The notes beneath the pieces are model-generated. The model did no database searches. It saw nothing but the letters and a program-made list of their open reading frames with translations, and was not told the DNA's origin. Below are positions 31,993 through 33,958 of a stretch of DNA of 33,958 nt, one piece after another (the first letter of the stretch is position 1; each line of letters starts with the position of its first letter). The DNA is from JBCDGZ01 sp038750655 (GTDB lineage Bacteria; Bacteroidota; Bacteroidia; Chitinophagales; Saprospiraceae), in contig JBCDGZ010000087.1 in NCBI GenBank assembly GCA_038750655.1, forward strand, positions 1-33,958. The letters run 5' to 3'. Both the position numbers and the translations under genes were made by a program.

Positions 31993-32871
31993 CTAGCGAA
32001 TATCCACAATTTCTACAAAAAACACCAGGTCCGCCCGTTCGGGTATATCTGGTGATCTTCCAGCTTCTCCGTAGGCCAGGGTATAAGGTACATAAACCGT
32101 GGCTTTCCCGCCTACGGAAAGCTTTGGAAGCATCTCTTCCCAACCTGCAATGACCTGTCCTCGACCGATGCGAAAAACAATCGGTCGTGCCTCCTGGAAA
32201 GTATTCTCAAAACTGGTTTCCTCCTCCATCAAAAAGCCAGAATAGTGGACATCCAACCACTCTCCACCGTTGATTTCACGTCCTTTGCCACGATCATGAA
32301 CGATGTATTGCAGGCCCGACTCTTCGGTTTTTAGTTGATCCGCTAGTTTCTGATCTTTGAAATCACGGATAAATTGTCGGAGGCTATCGCCAACGCTTTG
32401 CTCGCGGGCTTTGAGCACGGCAAGCTCCGCATCGACCAACTCTTTGTTCTTGATATCAAATAATTTGAGATGGTAGATGAAAGTATCCTTGTTACTGACA
32501 CCGGGAGGTAGGTTTTTGAAGGTATCCAGCGTTTGGTAAATCGTGAGGCTATCACCAGCAGCCATCAATTGCAACGCTTCGTAATCTGGTGGCGCAGGGT
32601 TGGGAATAGAATCCGGGGGAGGCAGTATGGTCTTGCGTGGACGCATCAAATAGTAAGTAGAGAGCAGCAGGGAGTCGTTCTTGAAAACAGTTTGGTGGTA
32701 AAAAATCTGATCCCCCACTTTAGGCTTAGTCCCCTCGTTTTTGATGTGGTGGGTATAGAAATACCCCGATTTAGTATACTGAAAATTGCCTTTTTTAGAA
32801 CAGGCGAAGAGCAACAATAAGGGCAGCAAAAGACCGGCACAGGCAATCGCCTTTCTGAGTGTACTTGGCAT
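31993..32871 (-). CDS. FKBP-type peptidyl-prolyl isomerase lipoprotein
   Basis: The 292-residue product has a type II signal peptide with lipobox LLFAC (Cys24), so it is anchored in a membrane. The C-terminal domain (about 190-292) is a full FKBP: WLDVHYSGFLMEE, FRIGRGQVIAGWEEMLPKLSVGGKATVYVPYTLAYGE and a final LVFFVEIVDIR. An N-terminal region (about 36-140) looks like a second, degenerate FKBP (VGDQIFYHQTVFKNDSLLLST ... MAAGDSLTIY), joined by a helical linker. FKBPs catalyse cis-trans isomerisation at prolines and help fold exported proteins. GldI of gliding flavobacteria is a similar lipoprotein, but a role in gliding is not shown. It follows the NrnA gene by 38 nt on the same strand. Confidence 0.9.
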   Translation of the reverse strand: MPSTLRKAIACAGLLLPLLLLFACSKKGNFQYTKSGYFYTHHIKNEGTKPKVGDQIFYHQTVFKNDSLLLSTYYLMRPRKTILPPPDSIPNPAPPDYEALQLMAAGDSLTIYQTLDTFKNLPPGVSNKDTFIYHLKLFDIKNKELVDAELAVLKAREQSVGDSLRQFIRDFKDQKLADQLKTEESGLQYIVHDRGKGREINGGEWLDVHYSGFLMEEETSFENTFQEARPIVFRIGRGQVIAGWEEMLPKLSVGGKATVYVPYTLAYGEAGRSPDIPERADLVFFVEIVDIR

Positions 32872-32909
32872 AGCAGATTAAATTGATGTTGAAATGAATA
32901 TGGCAAAGA

Positions 32910-33958
32910 TTAGTCCTGAAGCACCGTTTTATACTCCGCCAGCACTTCCTTGAACTTCTGAACCGTAGAGCGCAAGCTCTTGTAGGAAGAACCTCCAGCG
33001 GCATTTTTATGCCCTCCTCCTTTAAAATGCTTACGGGCAATCTCCTGTACGGAAATCTCTCCCTTGGAACGCAAAGATATTTTTACGATTGTAGGTTGCT
33101 CGGTAATAAAGGCAGCGACTTTGACCTCTCTCATCTTGAGCAGAAAGTTGACAATACCTTCGGTATCACCACGCTGAATATCAAAGCGCTCATAATCATG
33201 ACGGTTGAGGTAAATAATTCCCGCCTTATACTCTTTGATGATCTCCATCCGATTATTGAGACAGTGGCCGAGCAAACGAAGGTGCTTTTCTTCCTGACTA
33301 TTAAAAAGCAAGTCTTGCAATTTATAATCATCTACCCCTCGTTCAATCAAACCAGCGACCACCTTGAATAATCGAGGCGAAGTACTGTATTTAAAGGAAC
33401 CGGTATCAGTCAGAATCCCTGTCATTAGGCATTCCCCGACGATGGTATCGACCTGATCCAAATCGCCCAGAGATTCCAAGAAATCATAAACCAACTCACA
33501 GGTCGAGCTAGCCGAAGGCTTAGAGATTTCGAAGTCCGCCTGAATGTCGGGATACAGGTGATGATCGATCATGGCCAATCGACAATTGTTCAGCTTGGCG
33601 ATGTATTCGCCGACCTTATCGATGCGTTCAAGAGAATTAAAATCAAGGCAGAAGATCATCTCGGCCTCCGACAGCAGCTGCTCTGCCCTCTCGGGCTCCG
33701 AATCGTAGATGATCATATCCTCCACCCCTGGCATCCAGGAGAAAAAGAGTGGATACTCGGAGGGGCAGATAATCTTAACTGCATGGCCGTTGCGCAGCAG
33801 ATAGTGGTATAAACCAAGAGAAGAGCCCAGCGCATCACCATCAGGGTTACGATGTGTGGTGATCACAACATCGCGAGGCATTTGGAGGTAAGATTTTAAC
33901 TCGTTGATTTTAGCCAGAATTGCACCAATATGCCCAGCTTTGACGGCGTCGGGCTTGA
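32910..33958 (-). CDS. nrnA: DHH-family phosphoesterase, NrnA-like (5' end beyond window)
   Basis: NrnA-like enzymes degrade nanoRNAs and can dephosphorylate pAp. The DHH domain shows ITTHRNPDGDALGSSLGL, CLDFNSLERI, the DHH motif in AMIDHHLYPD and LTDTGSFKYSTS; the DHHA1 domain ends with GGGHKNAAGG. From the first in-frame ATG (33881) there are 323 residues. The frame stays open to the window edge, and the extra sequence (KAGHIGAILAKINELKSYLQ) looks like the usual N-terminal helix. The true start is therefore probably outside the window and the gene is marked partial. Bacteroidota lack Orn, so this is a likely main nanoRNase. Confidence 0.9.
   Translation of the reverse strand, partial: KPDAVKAGHIGAILAKINELKSYLQMPRDVVITTHRNPDGDALGSSLGLYHYLLRNGHAVKIICPSEYPLFFSWMPGVEDMIIYDSEPERAEQLLSEAEMIFCLDFNSLERIDKVGEYIAKLNNCRLAMIDHHLYPDIQADFEISKPSASSTCELVYDFLESLGDLDQVDTIVGECLMTGILTDTGSFKYSTSPRLFKVVAGLIERGVDDYKLQDLLFNSQEEKHLRLLGHCLNNRMEIIKEYKAGIIYLNRHDYERFDIQRGDTEGIVNFLLKMREVKVAAFITEQPTIVKISLRSKGEISVQEIARKHFKGGGHKNAAGGSSYKSLRSTVQKFKEVLAEYKTVLQD

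Overview
The window looks like chromosomal DNA of a Bacteroidota member, probably of the Saprospiria/Lewinella type (my inference; there is no 16S gene to prove it). The signs are a PorT outer-membrane protein and a large subtilisin with GEVED repeats and a C-terminal sorting domain of the type IX secretion system (T9SS), menaquinone methylation (MenG), an RF2 gene with a programmed frameshift, and several promoters matching the Bacteroidota -7 consensus TAnnTTTG.

Layout, left to right. Positions 1-177 hold the 5' end of a lipoprotein gene (minus strand), followed by gyrA (278-2818, minus) behind a structured leader of about 200 nt. A small secreted protein (3178-3828, minus) and a divergent DUF1295 membrane enzyme, menG overlapping porT, an AcpH-like phosphodiesterase, then ychF, rluE and a secreted protein on the plus strand fill 3.1-10.1 kb. 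These are mostly ordinary housekeeping genes.

The unusual region is 10119-19783. Four minus-strand genes lie head to tail. The first encodes a borosin-type (OphMA-like) peptide-backbone alpha-N-methyltransferase with a borosin-like clasp/leader region. It continues into about 550 residues of beta-rich repeats, one transmembrane helix and an acidic tail made of Asp-Thr/Val/Ile dipeptides. Next come a phytanoyl-CoA-hydroxylase-like 2-oxoglutarate/Fe(II) oxygenase, a beta-propeller fused to a two-HKD phospholipase D, and a repeat protein whose N-terminal domain resembles a Lys-M35 metalloprotease that has lost its HE residues. I read this as a putative undescribed RiPP-like or protein-modification operon; its substrate and product are unknown.

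From 20.1 to 33.9 kb: an N-acetylglucosamine-kinase-like BadF/BadG ATPase coupled to pfkA, a serine beta-lactamase-like hydrolase with a TPR-like tail, a polytopic membrane protein head to head with cutA, prfB with its +1 frameshift site, the T9SS-exported subtilisin, a TPR-like cytoplasmic protein, a 33-residue double-glycine-leader peptide gene, an FKBP lipoprotein and an NrnA-like DHH phosphoesterase that runs off the right end. PorT and the subtilisin belong to the same export route. I saw no tRNA, rRNA, CRISPR array or intact insertion sequence.
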